From: a virus | Virus record (IMG/VR): IMGVR_UViG_3300025096_002738 | Coordinates: 1 to 64,000 of that record | Reading direction: 5' to 3' (one strand) | DNA length: 64,000 nt | Shown: positions 40,301-48,737 of the stretch, piece after piece | Layout: every line of letters starts with the position of its first letter | How positions within the stretch are numbered: position 1 is the first letter of the stretch | The notes under the pieces: generated by a model | The model's input: the letters and a program-made list of their open reading frames with translations, nothing else | What the model was told of the DNA's origin: nothing | Database searches by the model: none | Program-made: the position numbers and the translations under genes

Positions 40301-41154
40301 GCCAATACGTATTTGTCTCAGATATGTTCATACAGGATTATCGTGGCGGTGCAGAGTTAACAACCGAGGCACTGATACGCTCGATGCCTTTTGGAAGTAA
40401 GTTTGCAAGAACGCACAGTCATACATTGACTACTGATATGTTACGAGACAATGCGGAATTCCATTATATTGTTTGCAATTTTGCATCTTTACGTGACGAT
40501 GTGAAGCTTTTCATGTGCAGGAATGAGATTCAATATTCGATTGTTGAATACGACTACAAGTTTTGTAAATATCGTTCCATGGAAAAACACTTAGCATTAG
40601 AAAACAAAAAGTGCGATTGTGTTGAAAAACACGCTGGAAAGGTCAATAGCGCTTTTTATGGATATGCATCGAAGGTGTGGTTTATGAGCGAAGCACAAAT
40701 GAACATTTTCTTGACAAGAATAAAAGTACTTAAGTCAGAAAACTGCGAAGTTCTTAGTTCTGTGTTTATGCCCGGAGACTTGGCGTTTATGGGCGCGATT
40801 AAGGAAAATGAAAAAGACGGTAAGTACCTTATTTTAGGATCTAATTCTTGGATAAAAGGCACTCAAGATTGCATTCAATATGCGAATGACAATGAACTAG
40901 AGTTTGAGATCGTTAGCGGCTTGCCGTATCATGAGCTTTTAATTAAGATGTCTACTTCTAAAGGCTTGATTTTCCTTCCATTAGGTGCTGATACTTGTCC
41001 CCGGTTTGTTATCGAGGCTAAGCTGCTTGGATGCGATCTGAGGATTAATGAAAACGTACAACATAAAGACGAGCCATGGTTTGAAACGCAAGAATCAACA
41101 GCAGCTTATTTAGCAGACCGAACTTCGGTGTTTTGGAGCCATTATGAAGGGTGA
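40297..41154 (+). CDS. Putative glycosyltransferase, GT-B-like
   Basis: 285 aa. VFVSDMFIQDYRGGAELTTEALIRSM is a GT-B-type N-terminus (GGAE); LILGSNSWIKGTQD and FLPLGADTCPRFVIEAKLLGCDL are the donor-side motifs. It is shorter than its neighbours but appears complete. Coupled to both neighbours. Confidence 0.75.
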   Translation: MSQYVFVSDMFIQDYRGGAELTTEALIRSMPFGSKFARTHSHTLTTDMLRDNAEFHYIVCNFASLRDDVKLFMCRNEIQYSIVEYDYKFCKYRSMEKHLALENKKCDCVEKHAGKVNSAFYGYASKVWFMSEAQMNIFLTRIKVLKSENCEVLSSVFMPGDLAFMGAIKENEKDGKYLILGSNSWIKGTQDCIQYANDNELEFEIVSGLPYHELLIKMSTSKGLIFLPLGADTCPRFVIEAKLLGCDLRINENVQHKDEPWFETQESTAAYLADRTSVFWSHYEG

Positions 41155-41839
41155 CACTATTGTAGTGATGGGAAACGGACCATCATTAAAAGATGTTGAT
41201 TTTGATATGTTGAATGGGGTTGATACTTTTGGTTTAAACTCTGCTTATCGAGCTTATGAGCGCATAGACTGGTGGCCGACCTATCATGGTTGTTTTGATT
41301 ATCGCGTAACGGATAGCCATCGTGAAAACTTTATTAATCTGATTGAGAACAGCCCCGTTGAAAGATGCTTTTATATCAAAAACATAAGTGATTCTCCAGA
41401 TATGCAGTTTGTTAACATGTTAGAACATGGCACAACGGCAAGATGGAATAACTGCGAAGAAGACTTCAAGGAATTTCACGACAATGGGAATTCGGGCGCC
41501 AATGCCTCATCAGTTTCAGCCTGCTTGGGATATAAAAAGATTATATTGTTAGGGGTTGACTGCAACTACGTTGAGCTTGTCGAGGGAAGCAAGAAAGATG
41601 GCCCCGGACAGCTTGTGATGGAAAAGACACCAGAGACAAATCCAAACTACTGGTTTGATGATTACCAGCAGAAGGGTGACGAATACAACGTCCCAGATGG
41701 ATTGTCCTTTCACATGCCTACGTGGAACCTGTTTGCTTATAAAGCCGCCCACGCGGGCGTACAAGTCGTTAACTGTAGCCCGATAACCAATCTCCGGTGT
41801 TTCAAGCGAACCACGCTTGAGGAGGCCCTCAAGTGCTAA
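41144..41839 (+). CDS. Sialyltransferase-like / DUF115-type protein
   Basis: 231 aa. IVVMGNGPSLKDVDFDMLNGVDTFGLNSAYRAYERID is the start typical of GT42-like and DUF115 glycosyltransferases, with NSGANASSVSACLGYKKIILLGVDCNY as a second motif. It probably transfers a sialic-acid-like or other acidic sugar; the exact substrate is not visible. Confidence 0.7.
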   Translation: MKGDTIVVMGNGPSLKDVDFDMLNGVDTFGLNSAYRAYERIDWWPTYHGCFDYRVTDSHRENFINLIENSPVERCFYIKNISDSPDMQFVNMLEHGTTARWNNCEEDFKEFHDNGNSGANASSVSACLGYKKIILLGVDCNYVELVEGSKKDGPGQLVMEKTPETNPNYWFDDYQQKGDEYNVPDGLSFHMPTWNLFAYKAAHAGVQVVNCSPITNLRCFKRTTLEEALKC

Positions 41840-42258
41840 AGAGGTACTATTCTTCTACCAATCCTGATGTCCTGTTGCACATAGTATGCAGCACTGCTGA
41901 CATTAGCGACACTCGCACGGATGTAGTAGATGACAACGAATTCCTACAGTTGGCTATTTTAAAGCTTCCGCAAGGAAAAACTTTTGTGCCACACAAGCAC
42001 ATTTTTAAGGACGTCCCAAGTCAAGCAATCGCTCAAGAATCTTGGGTCGTATTAAAAGGAAGTGTCTTGGCTGTTTTCTACGATTTGAATGATAAGGTGC
42101 TGGCAAAACATGTGCTACAGTCCGGCGACGTATCAATTACTTTAAACGGTGGCCACAACTACGAGATCCTAGAAGAAGACACTCTAGTGTTGGAGTATAA
42201 GACAGGCCCCTACTATGGACAGAAGCTAGACAAGGTGTTTATCGATGATAAAGATTAA
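41833..42258 (+). CDS. WbuC-type cupin protein
   Basis: 141 aa. Single cupin domain: FLQLAILKLPQGKTFVPHKHIFKD with two His, ESWVVLKGSVLAVFYDLNDKVL, and GDVSITLNGGHNYEILEEDTLVLEYKTGPY. Small WbuC-like cupins accompany O-antigen gene sets and are thought to act on sugar nucleotides. It overlaps the neighbours at both ends. Confidence 0.72.
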   Translation: MLKRYYSSTNPDVLLHIVCSTADISDTRTDVVDDNEFLQLAILKLPQGKTFVPHKHIFKDVPSQAIAQESWVVLKGSVLAVFYDLNDKVLAKHVLQSGDVSITLNGGHNYEILEEDTLVLEYKTGPYYGQKLDKVFIDDKD

Positions 42259-42328
42259 TATGGGTTGTGGCTGGCGTAATTTTGGCTCTGATTGGATCCA
42301 TATTGATGGCGGCGATTATGAGCTTTGA
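42245..42328 (+). pseudogene. N-terminal remnant of a SAM-dependent methyltransferase
   Basis: ATG 42245 opens a 27-aa frame ending in TGA 42326-42328: KINMGCGWRNFGSDWIHIDGGDYEL. This is the start of class I methyltransferases of surface-sugar loci (motif I GCG plus WIHIDGGDY). The rest of the enzyme is missing, replaced by the aminotransferase gene that begins inside it. Codon usage is that of a real gene. Probably a deletion remnant kept for translational coupling. Confidence 0.6.
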
Positions 42329-42926
42329 GGTGGTTGAGGAATTTGAAAGGCAGGTAGCCGATTTTTTCGGGGCCCCCCACGCAGTGGCAGTCGACTGTTG
42401 TACGCATGCTTTAGAGTTGTGCTTGAGACACCAGAACATACAGAGCTTTAGTGCCCCGAAACGCACTTACATTTCCGTTCCGTTTCTGTCACAGAAGTTG
42501 AATATTGACTTCGAGTGGAGAGACGAAGATTGGCAAGATTATTATTATCTTGGCGGTACAAATATTATTGATGCTGCTGTTTTGTGGAAAAAGAACAGCT
42601 ACATTTCAGACACGTTTATGTGTTTAAGCTTTCAATATCGAAAGCATTTAAGCCTCGGCCGCGGCGGCGCTATCCTAACAAATAATAAAAATGCAGCCGA
42701 AGCCTTAAAAAAAATGGTATATGATGGTAGAATATCTAATGTACCATGGCGAGAGCAAAACATATCGTCAATCGGGTATCACTATTACATGACACCAGAG
42801 ATTGCAACTTTAGGTTTGGAAAAACTACCAACAGCGATTGAAACGAAGCCTCACCGCTGGGTGGTGACCGACTGGCCAGATTTGACAGAGATGGATGTTT
42901 TCAAAAATAAAAATGGAGATTTTTAA
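42318..42926 (+). CDS. Compact DegT/DnrJ-type aminotransferase
   Basis: 202 aa from ATG 42318; the longer frame from 42267 reads through the methyltransferase remnant. FFGAPHAVAVDCCTHALELCLR, IIDAA, and FQYRKHLSLGRGGAILTNN, whose Lys aligns with the PLP lysine, match PLP-dependent sugar aminotransferases. GYHYYMTPEIATLGLEKLP follows. Usual members are about 370 aa; here the C-terminal domain is absent, so activity is uncertain. Confidence 0.68.
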   Translation: MSFEVVEEFERQVADFFGAPHAVAVDCCTHALELCLRHQNIQSFSAPKRTYISVPFLSQKLNIDFEWRDEDWQDYYYLGGTNIIDAAVLWKKNSYISDTFMCLSFQYRKHLSLGRGGAILTNNKNAAEALKKMVYDGRISNVPWREQNISSIGYHYYMTPEIATLGLEKLPTAIETKPHRWVVTDWPDLTEMDVFKNKNGDF

Positions 42927-43904
42927 ATGAAAAAGGCTTTAATTACCGGCATCAGCGGCCAGGACGGCAGCTACCTTACAGAATATCTACTTTCTTTAGG
43001 ATATGAGGTACACGGTGTGGTGCGACGGCACTCAGTGGCGGAAAACCAGAACCACCGACTTCACAAGAGCAACATAAATGATCATGACCGTGTTCACACA
43101 TATTATGGCGATCTTTTAGATTATCCTTCTCTCATCAGAATTGTACAGCAAGTCCAGCCTGACGAAATCTATAATCTCGGCGCCATGAGCCACGTTCGTA
43201 TTAGTTTCGATGTGCCATCCTTTACAATCCAGACAAACGCTTTAGGCGTATTGAACATGCTTGAGGTTTATCGGACTTGTGCGCCAGAGGCCAAGTTTTA
43301 TCAGGCTAGTTCGTCAGAAATGTTTGGCAACTCAGTCGATGACGATGGTGTCCAGCGTCTTACTACACCCATGAACCCTGTTAGCCCTTATGGGTGCGCC
43401 AAGGTTATGGGATTCAACCTTGTGCGCCACTATAGGCACGCTTACAAGCTACATGCATGTAATGGTATTCTCTTTAATCACGAATCTCCACGCAGAGGTT
43501 CTAACTTTGTGACCAATAAGGTCGTCAAAGGCGCCGTCTCGATCGCTAAGGGTTTGCAAACTAAGCTTGAGCTAGGAAACATGGACTCATATCGCGATTG
43601 GGGACACTCAAAGGACTACGTTCGTGCCATGCACGCCATCGTTAACCACGATGTTGCAGATGAGTTTATTGTAGCCACCGGTGAGACTCACTCTGTCAGA
43701 GAACTGTGTGACACTGTGTTCAGCAAGCTTGGGATGAATTACGAAGACTATATTGTCCAGAACCCAAAATACATGCGCCCCGAAGAGTTGAAGTACCTCA
43801 AGGGGGACCCGTCTAAGTCCCACGAGGTTTTAGGCTGGAAGCCTGACTATACCTTCGATAGCATGATGGACGAGATGATAGACAGATGGTTAGCGGAACT
43901 GTAG
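42927..43904 (+). CDS. gmd: GDP-mannose 4,6-dehydratase
   Basis: 325 aa. TGISGQDGSYLTEYLLSLGYEVHGVVRR (Rossmann GxxGxxG), YNLGAMSHVRISFDVP, SSSEMFGN, SPYGCAK (YxxxK) and FNHESPRRGSNFVTNKV are textbook Gmd signatures. It makes GDP-4-keto-6-deoxy-mannose, the precursor of fucose, rhamnose or perosamine-type sugars. The aminotransferase just upstream would suit a perosamine-like product. Confidence 0.95.
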   Translation: MKKALITGISGQDGSYLTEYLLSLGYEVHGVVRRHSVAENQNHRLHKSNINDHDRVHTYYGDLLDYPSLIRIVQQVQPDEIYNLGAMSHVRISFDVPSFTIQTNALGVLNMLEVYRTCAPEAKFYQASSSEMFGNSVDDDGVQRLTTPMNPVSPYGCAKVMGFNLVRHYRHAYKLHACNGILFNHESPRRGSNFVTNKVVKGAVSIAKGLQTKLELGNMDSYRDWGHSKDYVRAMHAIVNHDVADEFIVATGETHSVRELCDTVFSKLGMNYEDYIVQNPKYMRPEELKYLKGDPSKSHEVLGWKPDYTFDSMMDEMIDRWLAEL

Positions 43905-44113
43905 CATACAAAAAAGGTGACCTGATCAAGTGGTATGAATACTACGCCGACGGCTTTATGGTGCGTGACGCAGGCTACGGTATTATAATCAGGAAGACGC
44001 CGCTGCCTACACGCTGTGGCATTCACGCAGGATTATATCGAGTATTCCGTATGTCCTATTCTGATGTTACAACATTTTCTGGTAATGAAATGGAGAAAGT
44101 ATATGATACATAA
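43886..44113 (+). CDS. Small SH3-like 'GDLI' protein
   Basis: 75 aa, overlapping the dehydratase end by 19 nt. VAYKKGDLIKWYEYYADGFMVRDAGYGIIIRKTPL....AGLYRVFRMS is the GDLV family, here embedded in the sugar locus. Function unknown. Confidence 0.65.
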   Translation: MVSGTVAYKKGDLIKWYEYYADGFMVRDAGYGIIIRKTPLPTRCGIHAGLYRVFRMSYSDVTTFSGNEMEKVYDT

Positions 44114-46001
44114 AAAGCGACTATGCATACTTCAGGTGGCCCCGACCCACCCGGATCCGCTCCATGTTGAAATGTTTCGTGACAAAGAAGAATGCGATTT
44201 CTATTTTGTAACTCACGATAAAGAACATCCCGACGCCCTCCAGTTTTGTCCCAACACAACATGGACCGACACGAGGAACATTCTAGCCGCCAAGGTTCCC
44301 AAAGACTATGAGTATTATGCTTTCGTAGATTATGACTATATCTTTCGTCCCCAGCGAGATCTTGGGCCCCTAGAGCAGATTTTAGAGGATTTAGAAGAAT
44401 ACAATCCGGCGGTTCTTACATATTATCCGGGCACCGGACTGACTACTCCGTTCGCACAAAACACAGAGTATAGAGATAGCACGAGCGCCTCCGTGCTGCC
44501 ATTCAGTCACTGTGGAATGAAGGTGACCCATCACAGCTTGATGAGTTGGTTTTTCCCAATGGTTACTCGGTTCGGAGGAGGGGTTGAAGCATGTCACCTA
44601 TTCAATATTCTAGAAATTCCTTTCCTGAAACATGTCGTTTGCAGCCACAAGATGGTATATGACAACGGTTTTACCGATGAAGAAGCCCCACATAATCTAG
44701 ACGGAGCTTGGAATAAATACAGAATGGATGAGATGTGGAAATGGATAAGGCCTGCATTTAAAAAGGTCGCTGCCATTGACTCATATGCCCAGACTGAGGC
44801 AGCTAAACTGGATTCTCTACTGCCAAAGGCGGCATTTGTTAATCTGTTTCTTGCCAAAAACATAACCCCCAGTCATTCTGAGCCACGCGAAAGTTACTTG
44901 GATCTAGAACTTCTAAACAAGTTTTTTGATTTGTCGCATGAACGGTTCCTAAACATAGGGCTATCTTTAGAAAAAAGAGAAGAATCTCCCGAAGCACTAA
45001 AAACAGTACGAGAACATGTATCAAATATAACATTTAATGAGCTAAAAACAACTGAAGATCCCTGGCTAGCCATTTCACGGAACATTAATGAGCACATTGT
45101 GGGGGCCAGAAAGTTTACTGTAAATGAGATTGTAGAAGAATATCAACGTTCGGCGCCGCCCTCTTTGTTTAAAAACAGTTGCGCAGTTAATGAAGATATA
45201 TTACAATACTTAAAAGATAAAAGAGTGGCGATCGTCGGACCTGCGCCCTATCTGCGTAAATTGAACAAAGGTGGGGAAATCGACGGTTATGACGTAATTG
45301 TACGAATTCAACATGACATACCAAATACAGAAGATTATGGTTCACGAACGGATATAGTGCAGAGTTGTCTTAACTCAAATTACGGACCTCCGGTAACTGA
45401 ACACTTGCGTTCGTTGCCGCTCGACTGCCGCCCCAAGTTTGTTATATGTAATGACACTGCTAGCGAACAGAAGCCCGACGGGTCTTGGGCGTTTGTTGAC
45501 GAAGTGTACGAAGCAACCCTGGCCGACTTAGATGTACCTCTAGTTCACTTGAGAAACAAGGATGGCACCTGGGACCGATGGAACTTATATTGGGAAGTAT
45601 ACCCAAAAGAGCACATTGAGTATTTTGGATTAAACAAATACTCATATCATACCGCAAACTTTAATTCGGGTTATGGCGCCCTCAACTATTTATTGCGTTA
45701 TCCGATTAAGGAGCTTGGGGTATTTGGAATAGATTTTTATAACTGTGCCGTCCCGCAGTCCAACGAAGCGAAGTATAACGAAGAATACATTAAAACTTAT
45801 GGTAACGAAGGGCGCTCACTGGGTCCAAGCCTGCTTCTGCATGACCAGATGTCCCAAATGCTACACTGCAAAAACGTATTGCTACAGGACGAACGATTTA
45901 ACTTAGATCCGATAGTGAAAGAAAAACTTCTTTCTGATGAGGTAACTCAAAGATTGACCGCTTTTAAGTCGCTGCCAAAATTTAAACATGAGACAAGATA
46001 A
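44103..46001 (+). CDS. Two-domain glycosyltransferase with sialyltransferase-like C-domain
   Basis: 632 aa from ATG 44103, which has GGAG 10 nt upstream. The N-terminal half (CILQVAPTHPDPLHVEMF...YAFVDYDYIF) has an acidic DYDY of GT-A type. The C-terminal half (from about residue 370) carries RVAIVGPAPYLRKLNKGGEIDGYDVIVRIQHD, EDYGSRTDI and NSGYGALNYLL..YPIKELGVFGIDFY, the motif order of GT29-type sialyltransferases. It would add two sugars in turn. Confidence 0.7.
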   Translation: MIHKKRLCILQVAPTHPDPLHVEMFRDKEECDFYFVTHDKEHPDALQFCPNTTWTDTRNILAAKVPKDYEYYAFVDYDYIFRPQRDLGPLEQILEDLEEYNPAVLTYYPGTGLTTPFAQNTEYRDSTSASVLPFSHCGMKVTHHSLMSWFFPMVTRFGGGVEACHLFNILEIPFLKHVVCSHKMVYDNGFTDEEAPHNLDGAWNKYRMDEMWKWIRPAFKKVAAIDSYAQTEAAKLDSLLPKAAFVNLFLAKNITPSHSEPRESYLDLELLNKFFDLSHERFLNIGLSLEKREESPEALKTVREHVSNITFNELKTTEDPWLAISRNINEHIVGARKFTVNEIVEEYQRSAPPSLFKNSCAVNEDILQYLKDKRVAIVGPAPYLRKLNKGGEIDGYDVIVRIQHDIPNTEDYGSRTDIVQSCLNSNYGPPVTEHLRSLPLDCRPKFVICNDTASEQKPDGSWAFVDEVYEATLADLDVPLVHLRNKDGTWDRWNLYWEVYPKEHIEYFGLNKYSYHTANFNSGYGALNYLLRYPIKELGVFGIDFYNCAVPQSNEAKYNEEYIKTYGNEGRSLGPSLLLHDQMSQMLHCKNVLLQDERFNLDPIVKEKLLSDEVTQRLTAFKSLPKFKHETR

Positions 46002-46432
46002 TGGGAATAAAAACACATTCTGACAGCGATTTAATAAGCGTATTGGAGAAGGACGGTGTTCCTTTTTCCGAACTTGATAAATATGAAAATTGTTCAACTG
46101 TGAATTTAAGAGACCTCCGCGAAGATCTAGGAATGGGCTCGTGGGCAGTGCGAATTGCATATAATGATCGCTTTGGAGGGGTTATAATCCAACAGCACCC
46201 TGGAGAAGGTAACCGAAAGCATTTTCACCCCGATGCTGATGAGAATTGGGTCATTCTAGATGGTGAATGGGAGTGGTGGATTGAGGGAACCGGTACGCAG
46301 ACTGTTCGTACAAACGACATCGTCGTCGTTCCGAAAGGTGTTTGGCACAAGATAACATGCGTAGGTAATTCACCGGGAGTACGGTATGCCGTTACTCAGC
46401 CGGATGTTGAACATGTTTATGAAGATGAGTGA
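46001..46432 (+). CDS. Cupin-domain protein
   Basis: 143 aa. GVIIQQHPGEGNRKHFHPDADENWVILDGEWEWWIEG gives His-x-His and Glu metal ligands, and IVVVPKGVWHKI a later His. A single-domain cupin; in sugar loci such proteins can be isomerases or epimerases. The overlapping starts couple it to both neighbours. Confidence 0.78.
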   Translation: MGIKTHSDSDLISVLEKDGVPFSELDKYENCSTVNLRDLREDLGMGSWAVRIAYNDRFGGVIIQQHPGEGNRKHFHPDADENWVILDGEWEWWIEGTGTQTVRTNDIVVVPKGVWHKITCVGNSPGVRYAVTQPDVEHVYEDE

Positions 46433-47141
46433 TACGACATACAACTTTTGTGACAAAACAGTTTTAATATTTGGCGGCAGCCGCGGCATCGGAAGAGAAA
46501 TATCTCTTCAGTTTAGAACCTCCGGCGCCATTGTTTATTGTGCCTCTAGAACAGATCCCGCACTCCCTGGTATAAAGCACTTGCAATGCGACATGTCTCA
46601 TGAAAAGGAAATTCTACGTGTTTTCGAACAGTTAAAGAATGTCGACTTTGTGATAAATGTGGCTGCTACCAATCTATGTGAGCCAATCGATTCTATCGAC
46701 GTCCAGGAATGGGATAGGCTAATGGACATAAATCTAAGGTCTTTCTTTGTTAGCTGCAAGTCTGCCGTCAAGATGATGAAGAGGAACGGTGTCTCTGGGA
46801 GAATCGTTAACATCTCTTCTATTGCCGGCCGCCACAAGAGCGTTGTCAGCGGTGTACACTACACATCAAGCAAATATGGCATTATTGGACTCACTAAACA
46901 GCTATCTCATGAAGTAGCCAAGGACAATATATTAGTAAATTGTGTATGCCCAAGTCAAACAATGACTGAGATGTTGGCCGCATCCATGACACCTGAGCAG
47001 CTTGAAGAGTTGTCATCGAAGATACCTGTCCGCCGCATAGCTACGCCGAGAGAACAGGCTCAGCCAGTGCTATTCTTGTGTTCAAACGCTGCCTCATATA
47101 TCACTGGCACAACTTTAGACATAAACGGAGGACAGTTCTGA
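46425..47141 (+). CDS. Short-chain dehydrogenase/reductase
   Basis: 238 aa from ATG 46425. TVLIFGGSRGIGREISLQF (TGxxxGxG equivalent), INVAATN, ISSIAGRHKS, YTSSKYG (catalytic Tyr and Lys) and DINGGQF at the end are classical SDR landmarks. FabG-like length. In this locus it probably reduces a keto-sugar or related intermediate. Confidence 0.9.
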   Translation: MSDTTYNFCDKTVLIFGGSRGIGREISLQFRTSGAIVYCASRTDPALPGIKHLQCDMSHEKEILRVFEQLKNVDFVINVAATNLCEPIDSIDVQEWDRLMDINLRSFFVSCKSAVKMMKRNGVSGRIVNISSIAGRHKSVVSGVHYTSSKYGIIGLTKQLSHEVAKDNILVNCVCPSQTMTEMLAASMTPEQLEELSSKIPVRRIATPREQAQPVLFLCSNAASYITGTTLDINGGQF

Positions 47142-47806
47142 TGGCAAGAGATACAGACATAAATGTTTTGATAGCAGTTCGTGGGGGCTCAAAAAGGGTC
47201 CCACGTAAGAATATACGCCCGTTTGCTGGCTCATCTATGCTACACCTCAAAGTCGAGCAGGCAATGCGCCTAGAGGGCATTAGCGACGTTGTAGTGACGT
47301 CTGATGACGATGAGATGCTTGAAATAGCCGCCCGCCTTGGCGCGACAACCATGAAGAGGGATCCTTATTATGCTAGTGATACGGTGCCGATGGGAGATGT
47401 CTATGTTCATCTAGCCTCAAGCTTGGATTGTAAAGATATTCTATGGACCCCAGTAACAAGCCCGCTAGTGCGAGACGAAACAGTACAAGAGTGTATTGAT
47501 ATATATCGGAATTTACCAGAGTATGACTCAGTGGTGACCACCAATATCATTAAGGAATACATGTGGTACAATAACGAGGCAATCAACTACGATCCCGAGA
47601 ACCATCCCCGTTCACAGGATCTTCCAGATATCTATGCATTAAATTTCGCTGTCAATATCTTGCCAAGAGAACTGATGATTAAAAATAGGAATATTCTTGG
47701 AGACGACTTTTATGCGCACATGCTGGATGAAGTTGAAGCATTGGACGTAGACACAGAATATGAGTTTATGTTGGCAGAAATTTTGTACGAGAAAATAAGA
47801 GAATAA
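47141..47806 (+). CDS. CMP-sugar cytidylyltransferase (NeuA-like)
   Basis: 221 aa from ATG 47141. VLIAVRGGSKRVPRKNIRPFAG is the CTP-binding loop of CMP-NeuAc/CMP-Kdo synthetases; VVTSDDDEMLEIAARLGA and TPVTSPLVRDETVQECID follow. It activates an acidic nonulosonic-type sugar with CMP. A matching synthase (NeuB) is not in the window. Confidence 0.88.
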   Translation: MARDTDINVLIAVRGGSKRVPRKNIRPFAGSSMLHLKVEQAMRLEGISDVVVTSDDDEMLEIAARLGATTMKRDPYYASDTVPMGDVYVHLASSLDCKDILWTPVTSPLVRDETVQECIDIYRNLPEYDSVVTTNIIKEYMWYNNEAINYDPENHPRSQDLPDIYALNFAVNILPRELMIKNRNILGDDFYAHMLDEVEALDVDTEYEFMLAEILYEKIRE

Positions 47807-47807
47807 T

Positions 47808-48737
47808 ATGAAAAACATAAAAGTGTTTATCGTCACTTACAGGCGTACCGATATTCTAAACAAGACTCTTAACACATTGTTTAATGAGACGGATTTTGCT
47901 TCTATTCCCAATACTGAGGTCAATATAATTAATAATCATTCTGAGTTTCATTTGAATGAAGAGTTTGTTGACAAGGTGAATGTTCTTCACAATACCACGC
48001 GCCCGGATTGGGATACTGGCAATCTTGCACGCAATTGGAACGAAGCGCTCCTTCACGGATTTAAAGACCTAAACAACCCAGATGCCAAGATTGTCGTTAC
48101 AATGCAGAATGATATTGTACTACATCCTGCTTGGGCTACAAATCTCCTAAAAATGCACCAAAAGTATACGTTCGTTACTGGCCAGCTTGGAGACAACATT
48201 GTCAGTTATCGTCCCGAAGCAGTAAAGAAAATTGGAATGTGGGACGAGCGTTTTATAACGCCGGCAAATAAAGAAGCTGATTATTATATTAGAGCATTGA
48301 TTTATAATAAAGAAAAATCCTTAATAAATGATAGAGTCCATGGTAGACTATTGAATGAACATGATGCACTGGAGCTTGACACTTCAGAATATCAAGGCGG
48401 AGAGCCTACATGGCGCGAGATTAAGTCCAATGACAACAGCAAAGAAGGGTGGTTTCACACATCCCAGATTTTCTATTGGAAATGGAAAGATACGTGGAAG
48501 ACGCAACCAAGTTATTATGGATGGCTGACGCAATGGCCCAAAGACTTTATCGATAATCCCCCTACATCCCCTAAGATTCCAAATTTCGTGCAATACTATT
48601 ACTTTGAAAAAGATATTGAGCTAAAAGACAAAAACTATATTGGATGGCGTCAAGGTGATTATTGGTTAGATGCCAATAAGTGTTGCGATATAGATGTTCA
48701 TCCATTTAAAGACGGCGAGAAATTTAGAAATGATTAA
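47808..48737 (+). CDS. Glycosyltransferase, GT2-like
   Basis: 309 aa. IKVFIVTYRRTDILNKTLNTLF, NLARNWNEALLHGF, VVTMQNDIVLHPAW (DxD replaced by QND) and a hydrophobic middle are those of GT-A family 2. The long C-terminal half is Trp/Tyr-rich. Donor unknown. The stop overlaps the next start. Confidence 0.8.
   Translation: MKNIKVFIVTYRRTDILNKTLNTLFNETDFASIPNTEVNIINNHSEFHLNEEFVDKVNVLHNTTRPDWDTGNLARNWNEALLHGFKDLNNPDAKIVVTMQNDIVLHPAWATNLLKMHQKYTFVTGQLGDNIVSYRPEAVKKIGMWDERFITPANKEADYYIRALIYNKEKSLINDRVHGRLLNEHDALELDTSEYQGGEPTWREIKSNDNSKEGWFHTSQIFYWKWKDTWKTQPSYYGWLTQWPKDFIDNPPTSPKIPNFVQYYYFEKDIELKDKNYIGWRQGDYWLDANKCCDIDVHPFKDGEKFRND

Noticed and set aside
42267-42317. Longer aminotransferase with an N-terminal membrane segment (MAGVILALIGSILMAAIM)
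   Set aside because: This stretch is the methyltransferase remnant read in another frame; the conserved aminotransferase sequence begins at ATG 42318.
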